The notes beneath the pieces were generated by a model. That model was given only the letters and a program-made list of their open reading frames with translations. It did no database searches and was not told the origin of the DNA. Shown here one piece after another: positions 15,900-22,332 of a DNA stretch of 22,332 nt; position 1 is the first letter of the stretch, and each line of letters opens with the position of its first letter. The stretch lies in the NCBI GenBank assembly GCA_937900045.1, contig CALCEB010000149.1:1-22332 (forward strand). The letters run 5' to 3'. The DNA is from an uncultured Acidobacteriota bacterium. GTDB lineage: Bacteria > Acidobacteriota > Terriglobia > UBA7540. The translations under genes were made by a program, and so were the position numbers.

Positions 15900-15916
15900 T
15901 ATCCAGAGAACAAAGA

Positions 15917-16384
15917 TTATTGCGACGAGCGCGCCGCTTCGAGCAGTTCGGTGAGATCCCGAAGCTGTTTCTTGCTAAGATGGGCGAGGGATTTCCGCAC
16001 CGCCGCGGATACGGGGAGGTCCAGGCTTTCGAGCAGTTGCAGTCCTTCCCTTGTAATTTTCGTAATGATCACACGCCGATCCTTGCGGTCGCGAGACCGC
16101 GTCACCAAACCACGGCATTCCAAACGGTCGAGCAACCGAGTGACGTCTGGATCGTGAGTCAGCATCCGCTCGCCCACTTCACGGCAGGCAAGACCGCCTT
16201 TGCCGGAGCCGCGCAAGATACGCAGCAAATTATACTGGGTGTGGGAGATCCGGACAGGTTTCAAGGCCTCCTCAGCAACGCTCATCACGGCATCCGCCGT
16301 CCGCTGCAAATTGAGAAATGTTTCCTCTTGCGCGCTGGGGAAGCCCTTTTTCTGCTGGATCTCACGTTGTAATCTTCCTGTCAT
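15917..16384 (-). CDS. MarR-family transcriptional regulator
   Basis: The product is a 155-residue winged-helix regulator of the MarR family, which binds short palindromes as a dimer and is usually released by phenolics, quinones or oxidants. The helical dimer part is at the N terminus (FLNLQRTADAVMSVAEEALKP), followed by the recognition region (CREVGERMLTHDPDVTRLLDRLECRGLVTRS) and wing DRKDRRVIITKITREG. The ATG at 16384 was chosen because it opens the conserved N-terminal helix; a TTG 12 codons upstream (16420) is also in frame but lies almost at the pirin stop. It sits between pirin (40 bases upstream) and the nitroreductase gene, all leftward, so it probably controls both. No Cys in the likely sensor position argues against an OhrR-type thiol switch. 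Confidence 0.93.
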   Translation of the reverse strand: MTGRLQREIQQKKGFPSAQEETFLNLQRTADAVMSVAEEALKPVRISHTQYNLLRILRGSGKGGLACREVGERMLTHDPDVTRLLDRLECRGLVTRSRDRKDRRVIITKITREGLQLLESLDLPVSAAVRKSLAHLSKKQLRDLTELLEAARSSQ

Positions 16385-16424
16385 GGGAAATGGCCACCAG
16401 GTCTTTGTTCGTCGCTCCAAGGTC

Positions 16425-17123
16425 TTATACCAAGTCGAACAACAGAATGTCGGATTTGTCGCGAGCTTGAATTTGAAGTGACGTTTCCTGGCTTACGGCC
16501 GCCCCGTCTCCCGCGCGAAGTTCAAACCCGTTTAACGAAACGGCGCCGCGTGACACCTGGAGCCACGCATGACGCCCCGGAGCGAGACCGTGGTTCACCA
16601 GCTTGCCGGGATCGAGGATCGATGCGTATAATTCCACATCCTGGTGAATTCTCAGCGATCCTTCTCGTCCGCTCTGTGAGGCAACCAGGCGCAGCCGCCC
16701 TTGGTTTTCGAACTCAGGGAAGGTTTTCTGTTCGTAACTCGGCTCAAGTCCTTCTTGTTCAGGGAAGATCCAGATTTGCAACAGATGGACAGGCTCGGAC
16801 CTCGAAGCGTTGAACTCGCTGTGTGTGACGCCCGTCCCCGCGCTCATCCGTTGCAGATCTCCAGGCCGGATGATTGACCCCGTGCCCATGCTGTCCTTAT
16901 GCTGAAGCGACCCTTCAAGCACGCAGGTAAGGATTTCCATATTTTCATGAGGGTGCGTGCCGAATCCCCGGCCCGGCGCTACCCGGTCCTCATTGATTAC
17001 CCGCAAATCGCGAAAGTGCACGTGGGCCGGATCGTAATAGGTGTTAAACGAAAAGGTATGATAGGTATCGAGCCACCCGTGGTTGGCATGGCCACGCTCT
17101 TCGCTTTTTCTCAGAACTATCAT
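16425..17123 (-). CDS. pirin-family cupin protein (YhhW-like)
   Basis: The 232-residue protein has two cupin domains as in pirin and E. coli YhhW, metal-binding proteins of which some act as quercetin 2,3-dioxygenases in vitro. The N-terminal cupin keeps the full metal set H57, H59 (GTHPHENME), H101 and E103 (GVTHSEFN), the same numbering as YhhW. Other family marks: the start HANHGWLDTYHTFSF and the FRDLRVINEDRVAPGRGFG stretch. The ATG at 17123 is preceded by GGAGG with 6 bases of spacing and opens the conserved sequence MIVLRKSEERG; a start 7 codons upstream (17144) lacks such a site. It is first in the pirin-MarR-nitroreductase set. Pirins often lie beside MarR or LysR regulators and flavin oxidoreductases in redox-response clusters. 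Confidence 0.92.
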   Translation of the reverse strand: MIVLRKSEERGHANHGWLDTYHTFSFNTYYDPAHVHFRDLRVINEDRVAPGRGFGTHPHENMEILTCVLEGSLQHKDSMGTGSIIRPGDLQRMSAGTGVTHSEFNASRSEPVHLLQIWIFPEQEGLEPSYEQKTFPEFENQGRLRLVASQSGREGSLRIHQDVELYASILDPGKLVNHGLAPGRHAWLQVSRGAVSLNGFELRAGDGAAVSQETSLQIQARDKSDILLFDLV

Positions 17124-17144
17124 GATCCACCTCCAGCGTCCCAT

Positions 17145-17174
17145 AGCCCAGAACCCGTTTCAAGAGGCTGGGCT
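17145..17174 (-). promoter_or_regulatory. inverted repeat upstream of pirin gene
   Basis: AGCCCAG (17145-17151) and CTGGGCT (17168-17174) form a 7-bp stem with a 16-base loop, just upstream of the GGAGG of the pirin gene. It could be an mRNA leader hairpin or an operator half-site pair. On the plus strand it is followed by a T-rich stretch, but no rightward gene ends here. Confidence 0.3.
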
Positions 17175-17485
17175 TTATTTACTTGTTGCGACGACTTTCG
17201 ACCAACACCACTCTTAGATGCAATCCATCCACAAAGGATTCGAGTGGAGCCTGGGGCGGGAATGGCTGAAGGAGTCCCGGTATCCCTGACCTGGCTTTGG
17301 GATCTCTTTGCAGCGGACAGGTCATCAGGCTATACTCACCTGGAAGAGGATGAGGCGCGGAAGCGAATCGCCGCATTCCAAACCGCGTCGGCAAGATGTA
17401 ATAGGGCAACCGGGCCCCGTAGCATCAAGGCAAGACAACGCCGCTAATGCTTACCGAAGGCTCGGTCGTCCGCAATAACGACGAA
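17175..17485. other. gene-free spacer before tRNA-Arg
   Basis: About 310 bases upstream of the leftward pirin gene and of the tRNA. It should hold both promoters. Leftward and rightward frames across it have no recognisable product. No further RNA gene or repeat was seen. Confidence 0.45.
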
Positions 17486-17562
17486 GGGCGTGTAGCTCAG
17501 CAGGATAGAGCATCGGATTTCTAATCCGACGGTCGGGGGTTCGAATCCCTCCACGCCTACCA
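17486..17562 (+). tRNA. tRNA-Arg (anticodon TCT)
   Basis: A full 77-base cloverleaf is present with encoded CCA (17560-17562). Acceptor GGGCGTG pairs with CACGCCT (one G-T pair at the end), D stem GCTC/GAGC, anticodon stem TCGGA/TCCGA with loop TTTCTAA (anticodon TCT at 17520-17522, reads AGA/AGG), and T arm GGGGG-TTCGAAT-CCCTC. No intron. No integrase or repeated tRNA 3' end was found downstream, so there is no sign of use as an insertion site here. Confidence 0.97.
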
Positions 17563-18163
17563 GCTTCTCCCTTGATTTCTGTACGTTACGCGACATAGTT
17601 TTTAGCACGTTCAGATTGTCGGCGCATAAGAGGTGCATTCTTCTTTGAAAGGATGTATCGCAACCACCGCCATGGGGCCAGTTCCGTGGCACAGGCGCAC
17701 GTAGAGGCGGATTTACGCCGCTATGTTTTGACGGCAGAGATCCGCCTCTACACTTGGCGGCCTTTGACCACGGAACTGGCAATGTCAAGATTTGGGGAGG
17801 TCCGGCGCGGAGTGCCGGGAAGTGGTGAAAAGAGAAAAATGAATATTTAGCCGCGCAAACCCGCGACTTATTGAAACCACAGAAGAACTCGAGCAATAAA
17901 CTGGGATAAAACTATAACAAAGCTCAGGATAAATTGGTCCAGTAACTTCATGTCAAGCATGGGATTTGCCTGCGGTTACTGAATGGATTTCGAATGCGGA
18001 GGACTCTCAAACACCAGAAAGCGATTGATGTGCCTAGCAAGTGGGATCACGCGTGGATTACTTTCCCCGATCGGATCAATTCAATTTTCAGGGGGAGTGA
18101 TGGTATGCTCACTTTCGGCAAACAGTTCACCCCGGTTCGCCACCCCATCAGGAGGACTTTTGG
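17563..18163. other. 600-base region between tRNA and cdd
   Basis: Apart from the nested inverted repeat at 17677-17780, I see no gene here. The stretch 17820-17960 is AT-rich. The cdd ribosome binding site AGGAGG lies at 18150-18155. A leftward frame overlapping the tRNA is a tRNA-antisense artefact. Confidence 0.5.
17677..17780. repeat. 104-bp nested inverted repeat (MITE- or REP-like)
   Basis: An outer pair of perfect 13-bp arms, GCCAGTTCCGTGG (17677-17689) and CCACGGAACTGGC (17768-17780), encloses an inner pair of perfect 12-bp arms, GTAGAGGCGGAT (17701-17712) and ATCCGCCTCTAC (17740-17751). The innermost loop can form another short stem (GCCG/CGGC). The whole could extrude as a cruciform or fold as a long RNA hairpin. 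No clear target-site duplication flanks it. It differs in sequence from the 24-144 family. Confidence 0.8.
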
Positions 18164-19090
18164 ATGACCCTTCGGGAAAAACTTGCGGCGGCCCTTGCCC
18201 AGACTCATCTGCCGGAACCGGCCCGGGCGACGCTCGCCAAGCTCTTCAAATCGAGAAGCTGCATCAGCGTTATTCCGCATGCGGACGCAGGTGAAGTCGC
18301 CAAAGCTGCGGGCATTGATGAGCGGCAGTTGATGCTCCGCCTGCTGCCGGTGGCGAAGGAATTCGCGGTCACGCCGGTTTCGAACTTTCACGTAGGCGCT
18401 GTCGCCCGGGGCATGACCGGCAATCTTTATTTCGGCGCCAACATGGAATTCACCGGCTTGGCTTTAAGCTTCAGCACCCATGCGGAGCAGGCAGCCACTG
18501 TGAATGCCTGGGTTCATGGTGAAAGCGGGCTGGACCAGCTAGCCGTGAACTATGCACCCTGTGGATATTGCCGCCAGTTCCTCTACGAGCTGGTGACGGC
18601 CAAGAATCTGGAAGTGTTCCTGCCTCATCTGCCTCCCGAACCGCTAACCAATCTTCTTCCCCATGCTTTTGGACCGTTGGACTTGAACGTCCAGGGCGGC
18701 CTGATGCAACATGTAACAGATGACCTGGAGTTGGATCACCGGTCAAAAGATCCTGTGATCCTGGTGGCCCTGTCCGCAGCCCGGATGAGTTACGCGCCCT
18801 ACAGTCAGGGCCATGCGGGGATCGCGCTGGCCACGCGCGGCGGGCAGATTTATACCGGACCGTATGCGGAAAACGCCGCTTACAACCCCAGCATGTCGCC
18901 GATGGAAGCGGCGCTGGCCCATTTGAATTTGTGCGGAGCTACCTATGAGGAAATTGTCCGCGTCGTGCTGGTCCAAGCGCGCGGCAGCCTGGCAAGCCAA
19001 GTGGAAGTGAGCGAACTGGTGCTTCGCGCAGTCACCAAGGTTAAGCTGGACGTGGTTTACGCGCATCGGAAGAGCCAGAAGGTCAGCTAA
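18164..19090 (+). CDS. cdd: cytidine deaminase, E. coli-type dimeric form
   Basis: The enzyme hydrolyses cytidine and deoxycytidine to uridine and deoxyuridine plus ammonia, in the cytosol. At 308 residues it is the long form, with a catalytic N-terminal half and a degenerate second CDA domain (about 190-308), as in E. coli Cdd (294). Zinc and catalytic residues are H106, E108 (STHAEQAA), C133 and C136 (PCGYCRQ), close to E. coli H102/E104/C129/C132. The substrate-binding segment SNFHVGAVARG...YFGANMEF precedes them. The second domain (YAPYSQGHAGIALAT...AAYNPSMSPMEAAL) keeps the fold but has no Zn set. AGGAGG (18150-18155) is 8 bases before the ATG. It converges on the dihydropyrimidinase gene, and with preT/preA makes a pyrimidine salvage and breakdown block. 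Confidence 0.95.
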   Translation: MTLREKLAAALAQTHLPEPARATLAKLFKSRSCISVIPHADAGEVAKAAGIDERQLMLRLLPVAKEFAVTPVSNFHVGAVARGMTGNLYFGANMEFTGLALSFSTHAEQAATVNAWVHGESGLDQLAVNYAPCGYCRQFLYELVTAKNLEVFLPHLPPEPLTNLLPHAFGPLDLNVQGGLMQHVTDDLELDHRSKDPVILVALSAARMSYAPYSQGHAGIALATRGGQIYTGPYAENAAYNPSMSPMEAALAHLNLCGATYEEIVRVVLVQARGSLASQVEVSELVLRAVTKVKLDVVYAHRKSQKVS

Positions 19091-19214
19091 ACCGGATTTT
19101 ACTGACGACTGGTTTCTGACTTCAGCAATCAGACAACAGCCTTCAGGCTAAAGCCTTTTGCTCTCCGCTTTTTGCTTTGTGCCTTCAGCTTCCGGCCTCC
19201 TTCCTACTGGCATT

Positions 19215-20600
19215 TCATCCCTGCGGCCTGCGCTTCAGGAACGCTCCTTGTCCGGCTCGTCCCACAAACTTTCCGTCATCGATTACCAGCCGCCCCCGGC
19301 TCAGCACTTGCTTGGGAACGCCTTTCACCTTGATGCCCTCAAACATCGAGTAATCCACGCGCATGTGATGAGTGCGGGCGCTGATCACCTGCTCTTCCTC
19401 CGGGTCAAAGATTACAAGGTCCGCGTCCGAACCCACGGCCACCGTGCCTTTCTGCGGATAGAGTCCAAACAGTTTGGCGGGCGCAGTTGAAACAAGTTCC
19501 ACGAAACGGTTCACGGAAAATCGCCGGCCGTGCACACCACCGGTGAAAATTAGGCTCAGGCGGTGCTCGATGCCCGGACCGCCATTGGGAATCTTTGTAA
19601 AGTCGCTTTTGCCCAGCTCTTTTTGCTCCTTGTAACAGAACGGGCAATGGTCAGTGGAGACCACTTGCAGTTGATCGGCGGCGAGGCCAGCCCAGAGCTT
19701 TTTCTGATGCCACTTTTCGCGCAGCGGCGGCGTGAAGACGAATTTCGCCCCCTCGAAGCCCGGCACGTCGAAGTTCTCAATCGAGAGAAACAGGTATTGA
19801 GGGCAGGTTTCCGCATAGACCGGCAATCCCCGGTCACGCGCTTCGCGCACTTTTTCAAGCGCCTCGGAGCAGGACAAGTGCACGATGTAAACCGGCGCGC
19901 CAGCCATTTCCGCCAGAGCAATGGCGCGGCCTACGGCTTCGGCTTCCGCCGTGGTGGGGCGAGTCAGGGCGTGGTATTTCGGCGCCGTCTTTCCCTCGGC
20001 CAAAGCGCGCTGCACGATCACATCAATGGCGTTGCCGTTTTCAGCGTGCATGCAGATCATGGATCCGTCTTCGGCCGCTTCCCGCATGGCTTTGAAGATG
20101 ACGCCATCATCCACCATGAAAACGCCGGGATACGCCATAAAAAGCTTAAAGCTGGTGACGCCCTCGCGAGCCAGCGCCTTCATTTCCGCCAGGCGCGCGT
20201 CCGGCAGGTCGGTCACGATGCAATGAAAGCCATAATCGATGGCGGCCTTGCCTTCAGCCTTCTTCCACCAGGTTTCGAGCGCCGTGCGCAACGTTTGTCC
20301 TTTATACTGAATGGCGAAATCCACCAGCGTGGTCGTACCGCCGAATGCGGCCGCAATGGTTCCGCTCTCAAAATCGTCGGCGCTTTGCGTGCCCCCGAAA
20401 GGCATGTCAAGATGCGTATGAACGTCAATGCCGCCGGGCAGGACGTAGAGGCCTTTGGCGTCGAGCACGTCAGAGGCGGAATCGGCCGGAAGCTCCTGGC
20501 CCAATGCCGTGATTTTCCCGTCTGCGATTCCAACGTCGCTCCGGAACGTGTCCGACGCCGTCACCACCGTCCCGTTCTTGATCAACCGATCAAAGGTCAT
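19215..20600 (-). CDS. hydA: dihydropyrimidinase (D-hydantoinase)
   Basis: The enzyme opens the ring of 5,6-dihydrouracil/dihydrothymine to N-carbamoyl-beta-alanine or its methyl form, the second step of reductive pyrimidine catabolism; many act on hydantoins too. The 461-residue amidohydrolase shows every binuclear-metal residue: H61 and H63 (DVHTHLD), carboxylated K152 (FKLFMAY), H185 (MHAENG), H241 (VHLSC) and D317 (STDHCPF). The C-terminal RVDYSMFEGIKVKG and the DADLVIFDP segment are typical of hydantoinases and separate it from dihydroorotase. The ATG at 20600 has GAGGAG about 8 bases upstream. It is divergent from preT with a 217-base shared upstream region, so joint regulation with the reductase is likely. 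Confidence 0.95.
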   Translation of the reverse strand: MTFDRLIKNGTVVTASDTFRSDVGIADGKITALGQELPADSASDVLDAKGLYVLPGGIDVHTHLDMPFGGTQSADDFESGTIAAAFGGTTTLVDFAIQYKGQTLRTALETWWKKAEGKAAIDYGFHCIVTDLPDARLAEMKALAREGVTSFKLFMAYPGVFMVDDGVIFKAMREAAEDGSMICMHAENGNAIDVIVQRALAEGKTAPKYHALTRPTTAEAEAVGRAIALAEMAGAPVYIVHLSCSEALEKVREARDRGLPVYAETCPQYLFLSIENFDVPGFEGAKFVFTPPLREKWHQKKLWAGLAADQLQVVSTDHCPFCYKEQKELGKSDFTKIPNGGPGIEHRLSLIFTGGVHGRRFSVNRFVELVSTAPAKLFGLYPQKGTVAVGSDADLVIFDPEEEQVISARTHHMRVDYSMFEGIKVKGVPKQVLSRGRLVIDDGKFVGRAGQGAFLKRRPQG

Positions 20601-20701
20601 GGTTTAGTTCTCCTCGCCAGCAATGAGGGTTTAATATGACGCTTCCGGCTCTTGAAAATCAAGCTGCGCCGGAGAGTTGCCGTCTGGAATAGAATAAGAA
20701 A

Positions 20702-20766
20702 ACGTAGAGGTAAGGTTACAGCGGCAACTGCGTTTCCACGGACCGCCGCCAGGGCCGCCCCTACGT
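20702..20766. repeat. imperfect inverted repeat in hydA-preT spacer
   Basis: ACGTAGAGG (20702-20710) and CCCCTACGT (20758-20766) match as inverted arms at 8 of 9 positions, enclosing a GC-rich segment with GGACCGCCGCCAGGGCCGCC. The GTAGAGG core is shared with the inner arm of the 17677-17780 element. It sits in the divergent control region of hydA and preT, so either a decayed repeat or a regulatory site is possible. Confidence 0.4.
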
Positions 20767-20817
20767 CATGAAACGGCGGGCGGCCAAGTGACCTGCGTCC
20801 AAGCGGATTGGATTTAG

Positions 20818-22167
20818 ATGCGTAACATTGCTCCCAAACTTCGTCCTGAACAATACGAGAAGAATTTTGCGGACATCAATCCGCCGCTCACGGATCAACA
20901 GGCTCTGATTGAGGCGGCCCGCTGCGTTTATTGCTTCGATGCGCCTTGCATCAAGGCGTGTCCCACTTCCATTGACGTTCCCACTTTCATCCGGAAAATC
21001 TCGACGGGCAATTTGAAGGGCGCCGGGCGCGTCATCCTGAGCGCCAACATCCTGGGTGAAAGTTGCGGGCGGGTTTGCCCGGTGGAAGAACTGTGCGAAG
21101 GCGCCTGCGTCCTGAACGGGACGGGAGCGAAGCCGGTTGAGATCGGCCGTTTGCAACGTCATGCGGTGGATTACATCCTCGAACATGACATCCGCCTGTT
21201 TTCCGCCGGCAAGCCCAACGGCAGGCGCGTCGCGTGCGTGGGCGCGGGGCCTGCATCCTTGGCCTGCGCGGCGGAGCTTGCTCAGCGCGGATACGCAGTT
21301 GAGATTTTTGATCGCAAGCTGCTGCCGGGTGGATTAAACACTTATGGCATCGCAGCCTATAAGACCCGCGCCCCGGACAGCTTGCGCGAGGTAAAGCTGA
21401 TTGAAGACTTGGGCGTGAAGTTCCATGCCGGGATAGACGTGGGAAAGACTCTGGCGCTGAAAGATTTGGAAGAGCGTTTTGATGCCCTCTTCATCGGCGC
21501 CGGATTAGGCGAGACTTGGGAGCTGCAAATTCCAGGCGAGGACCTGGAAGGGGTTTATGGCGCGCTCGAATTTATCGAGCAAACCAAGGCGCAGCCGTTC
21601 AGCCAAGTTGACGTGGGGCGGCGGGTGGCGGTGATTGGTGCGGGGAATACCGCGGTGGATGCCATCACGGCCTGCCGCCGTTTGGGCGCGGAATCGGTTT
21701 ACCTGGTCTACCGGCGCGGCGAGGACGCCATGCCTGCCTTCCCTTATGAACAAGAACTCGCTAAGAAGGACAGATTCATTCCCCTTTGGAACACTCAGCC
21801 GCTTCGCATTTTGGGCACGGATGGGAACGTGCGCGGGCTGGAGTGTGTGCACACCCGCGTTCATGGCGAGGGCCGTAGCGGAAAAGTTGAAGGGATTCCG
21901 GGTACGGAGTTCATAATTGAAGTGGACATGGTTATCAAAGCCACCGGCCAGCAGCCAGTGGTGAGCTACTTCGGTGGCGTTGCTGGCCTTGAGATTGCAA
22001 ACGGCCGCATCGTGGTTGATCCTAAAACCCACCAAACTTGCAATCCCAAGTATTTTGCGGGCGGAGATTGCGTGAACGGCGGCAGGGAAGTGGTGGACGC
22101 CGTGGCCGAGGGCATGGCTGCGGCGCGCGGGATTGATGCATGGCTCGCGTCCCACAAAAACCCGTAG
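20818..22167 (+). CDS. preT: NAD-dependent dihydropyrimidine dehydrogenase subunit PreT
   Basis: PreT is the electron-entry subunit of the bacterial NADH-dependent dihydropyrimidine dehydrogenase, which with PreA reduces uracil and thymine to the 5,6-dihydro forms. The 449-residue protein corresponds to the N-terminal part of mammalian DPD: an Fe-S region with two Cys groups (C36, C39, C44, C48; C83, C87, C93, C97), then the FAD-binding GAGPAS (142-147) and NAD(P)H-binding GAGNTA (274-279) Rossmann motifs, and the FAD-closing AGGDCVNGGREVVDAVAEG near the C terminus. It resembles the glutamate synthase small chain, but the gene order with preA and dihydropyrimidinase settles the assignment. 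No strong ribosome site precedes the ATG at 20818. preA starts 121 bases downstream. Confidence 0.93.
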   Translation: MRNIAPKLRPEQYEKNFADINPPLTDQQALIEAARCVYCFDAPCIKACPTSIDVPTFIRKISTGNLKGAGRVILSANILGESCGRVCPVEELCEGACVLNGTGAKPVEIGRLQRHAVDYILEHDIRLFSAGKPNGRRVACVGAGPASLACAAELAQRGYAVEIFDRKLLPGGLNTYGIAAYKTRAPDSLREVKLIEDLGVKFHAGIDVGKTLALKDLEERFDALFIGAGLGETWELQIPGEDLEGVYGALEFIEQTKAQPFSQVDVGRRVAVIGAGNTAVDAITACRRLGAESVYLVYRRGEDAMPAFPYEQELAKKDRFIPLWNTQPLRILGTDGNVRGLECVHTRVHGEGRSGKVEGIPGTEFIIEVDMVIKATGQQPVVSYFGGVAGLEIANGRIVVDPKTHQTCNPKYFAGGDCVNGGREVVDAVAEGMAAARGIDAWLASHKNP

Positions 22168-22193
22168 TGGTGAACCTGGTGGTCACACGGCCT

Positions 22194-22217
22194 AACCACG
22201 GCGGTAGTGGCGTGGTT
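22194..22217. terminator. hairpin after preT
   Basis: AACCACG (22194-22200) and CGTGGTT (22211-22217) form a 7-bp stem with a 10-base loop, 27 bases after the preT stop, followed by TGTTTG. It overlaps the left arm of the repeat at 22203-22271, so it cannot form at the same time as that structure. Termination or attenuation between preT and preA is only possible, not shown. Confidence 0.3.
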
Positions 22218-22271
22218 TGTTTGCCGTAGCGGCGCTCTATGAGCGCCGCTACGGCAAATCGCGCCATTACC
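22203..22271. repeat. REP-like palindrome, copy 2
   Basis: A 69-bp inverted repeat with the central near-perfect stem TTTGCCGTAGCGGCGCTC / GAGCGCCGCTACGGCAAA around a TAT loop (about 22220-22258). Outer arms GGTAGTGGCG and CGCCATTACC extend it. The order of elements (TAGTG..C, GTTT, TTTGC.GTAGCGGCGCT) is the same as in the 24-144 copy, showing a common family. It lies between preT and preA. Confidence 0.85.
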
Positions 22272-22288
22272 CAGCGAAGAGGTTAATG

Positions 22289-22332
22289 ATGGCGGATCTC
22301 AGCATTAATTTTGCGGGTATCAAGGCGCCAAA
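22289..22332 (+). CDS. preA: dihydropyrimidine dehydrogenase subunit PreA, 5' end
   Basis: Only the first 14 codons plus two bases are in the window: MADLSINFAGIKAP, which matches the N terminus of PreA-type dihydropyrimidine dehydrogenases (the FMN and Fe-S catalytic subunit that reduces uracil or thymine). AAGAGG at 22277-22282 favours the second of two adjacent ATGs (22289, 6 bases spacing) over 22286. It is cut by the window end, so domains cannot be checked. Its place right after preT on the same strand supports the call. Confidence 0.8.
   Translation, partial: MADLSINFAGIKAP

Noticed and set aside
17444..17896. Leftward 150-codon frame across the tRNA
   Set aside because: Its C-terminal part (GFEPPTVGLEIRCSILLSYTP) is the well-known peptide read from the antisense strand of a tRNA gene; it is an artefact.
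19563..20639. Rightward 358-codon frame opposite dihydropyrimidinase
   Set aside because: It is the reverse-strand shadow of a strongly conserved metal-enzyme gene and has no domain of its own.
1..22332. CRISPR arrays, prophage or secretion-system loci
   Set aside because: No regularly spaced direct repeats, Cas, integrase, capsid or secretion genes were found; the repeats seen are palindromic elements and one short tandem tract.

Overview
The window looks like chromosomal DNA of a moderately GC-rich Gram-negative soil-type bacterium, most likely an Acidobacteriota member. That is an inference from the gene mix: a PEP-CTERM exported protein, a PASTA-repeat membrane protein, a Tat-exported sugar-isomerase-like protein, a sigma54-type two-component system, and many long intergenic gaps with palindromic repeats. 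No phage, plasmid or secretion locus is visible. No rRNA was seen.

Left part (1-8468). A large palindromic repeat precedes a sensor histidine kinase and its NtrC-type response regulator (210-3313). Facing them is a PEP-CTERM protein gene (3489-4253). Two genes for secreted proteins of unknown function follow (4644-6439), converging on each other. Next come a decayed IS4-type transposase fragment and a compact hicB-hicA toxin-antitoxin pair whose 3' end overlaps the fragment. A gap of about 750 bases follows, holding a 9-bp tandem repeat.

Middle part (8469-17123). Homoserine dehydrogenase (hom) converges on a three-PASTA membrane protein gene. An SDR oxidoreductase gene is divergent from a rightward run of three genes: a Tat-exported TIM-barrel protein, an APH/MTR-kinase-like phosphotransferase and an enolase homologue. 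The last two overlap by 8 bases. The enolase homologue keeps the overall fold motifs and the metal ligands but lacks the catalytic His of the SHRSGE motif (Ala instead) and has Asp for the conserved active-site Glu. It may therefore not be the glycolytic enzyme, and this kinase-enolase pair is the most interesting part of the window. Leftward there follows a pirin - MarR regulator - nitroreductase set with a clear palindromic operator candidate before the nitroreductase, suggesting a small redox or electrophile-response regulon.

Right part (17486-22332). A tRNA-Arg(TCT) is followed by a 600-base gap containing a 104-bp nested inverted repeat. After that comes a pyrimidine salvage/catabolism block: cytidine deaminase (cdd), dihydropyrimidinase (leftward), and divergently preT and the start of preA. 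CDA makes uridine/deoxyuridine from cytidine nucleosides, PreT-PreA reduces uracil/thymine to the dihydro form, and dihydropyrimidinase opens that ring; the last enzyme (beta-ureidopropionase) and the nucleoside phosphorylase are not in the window. A copy of the same palindromic repeat that opens the window sits between preT and preA.
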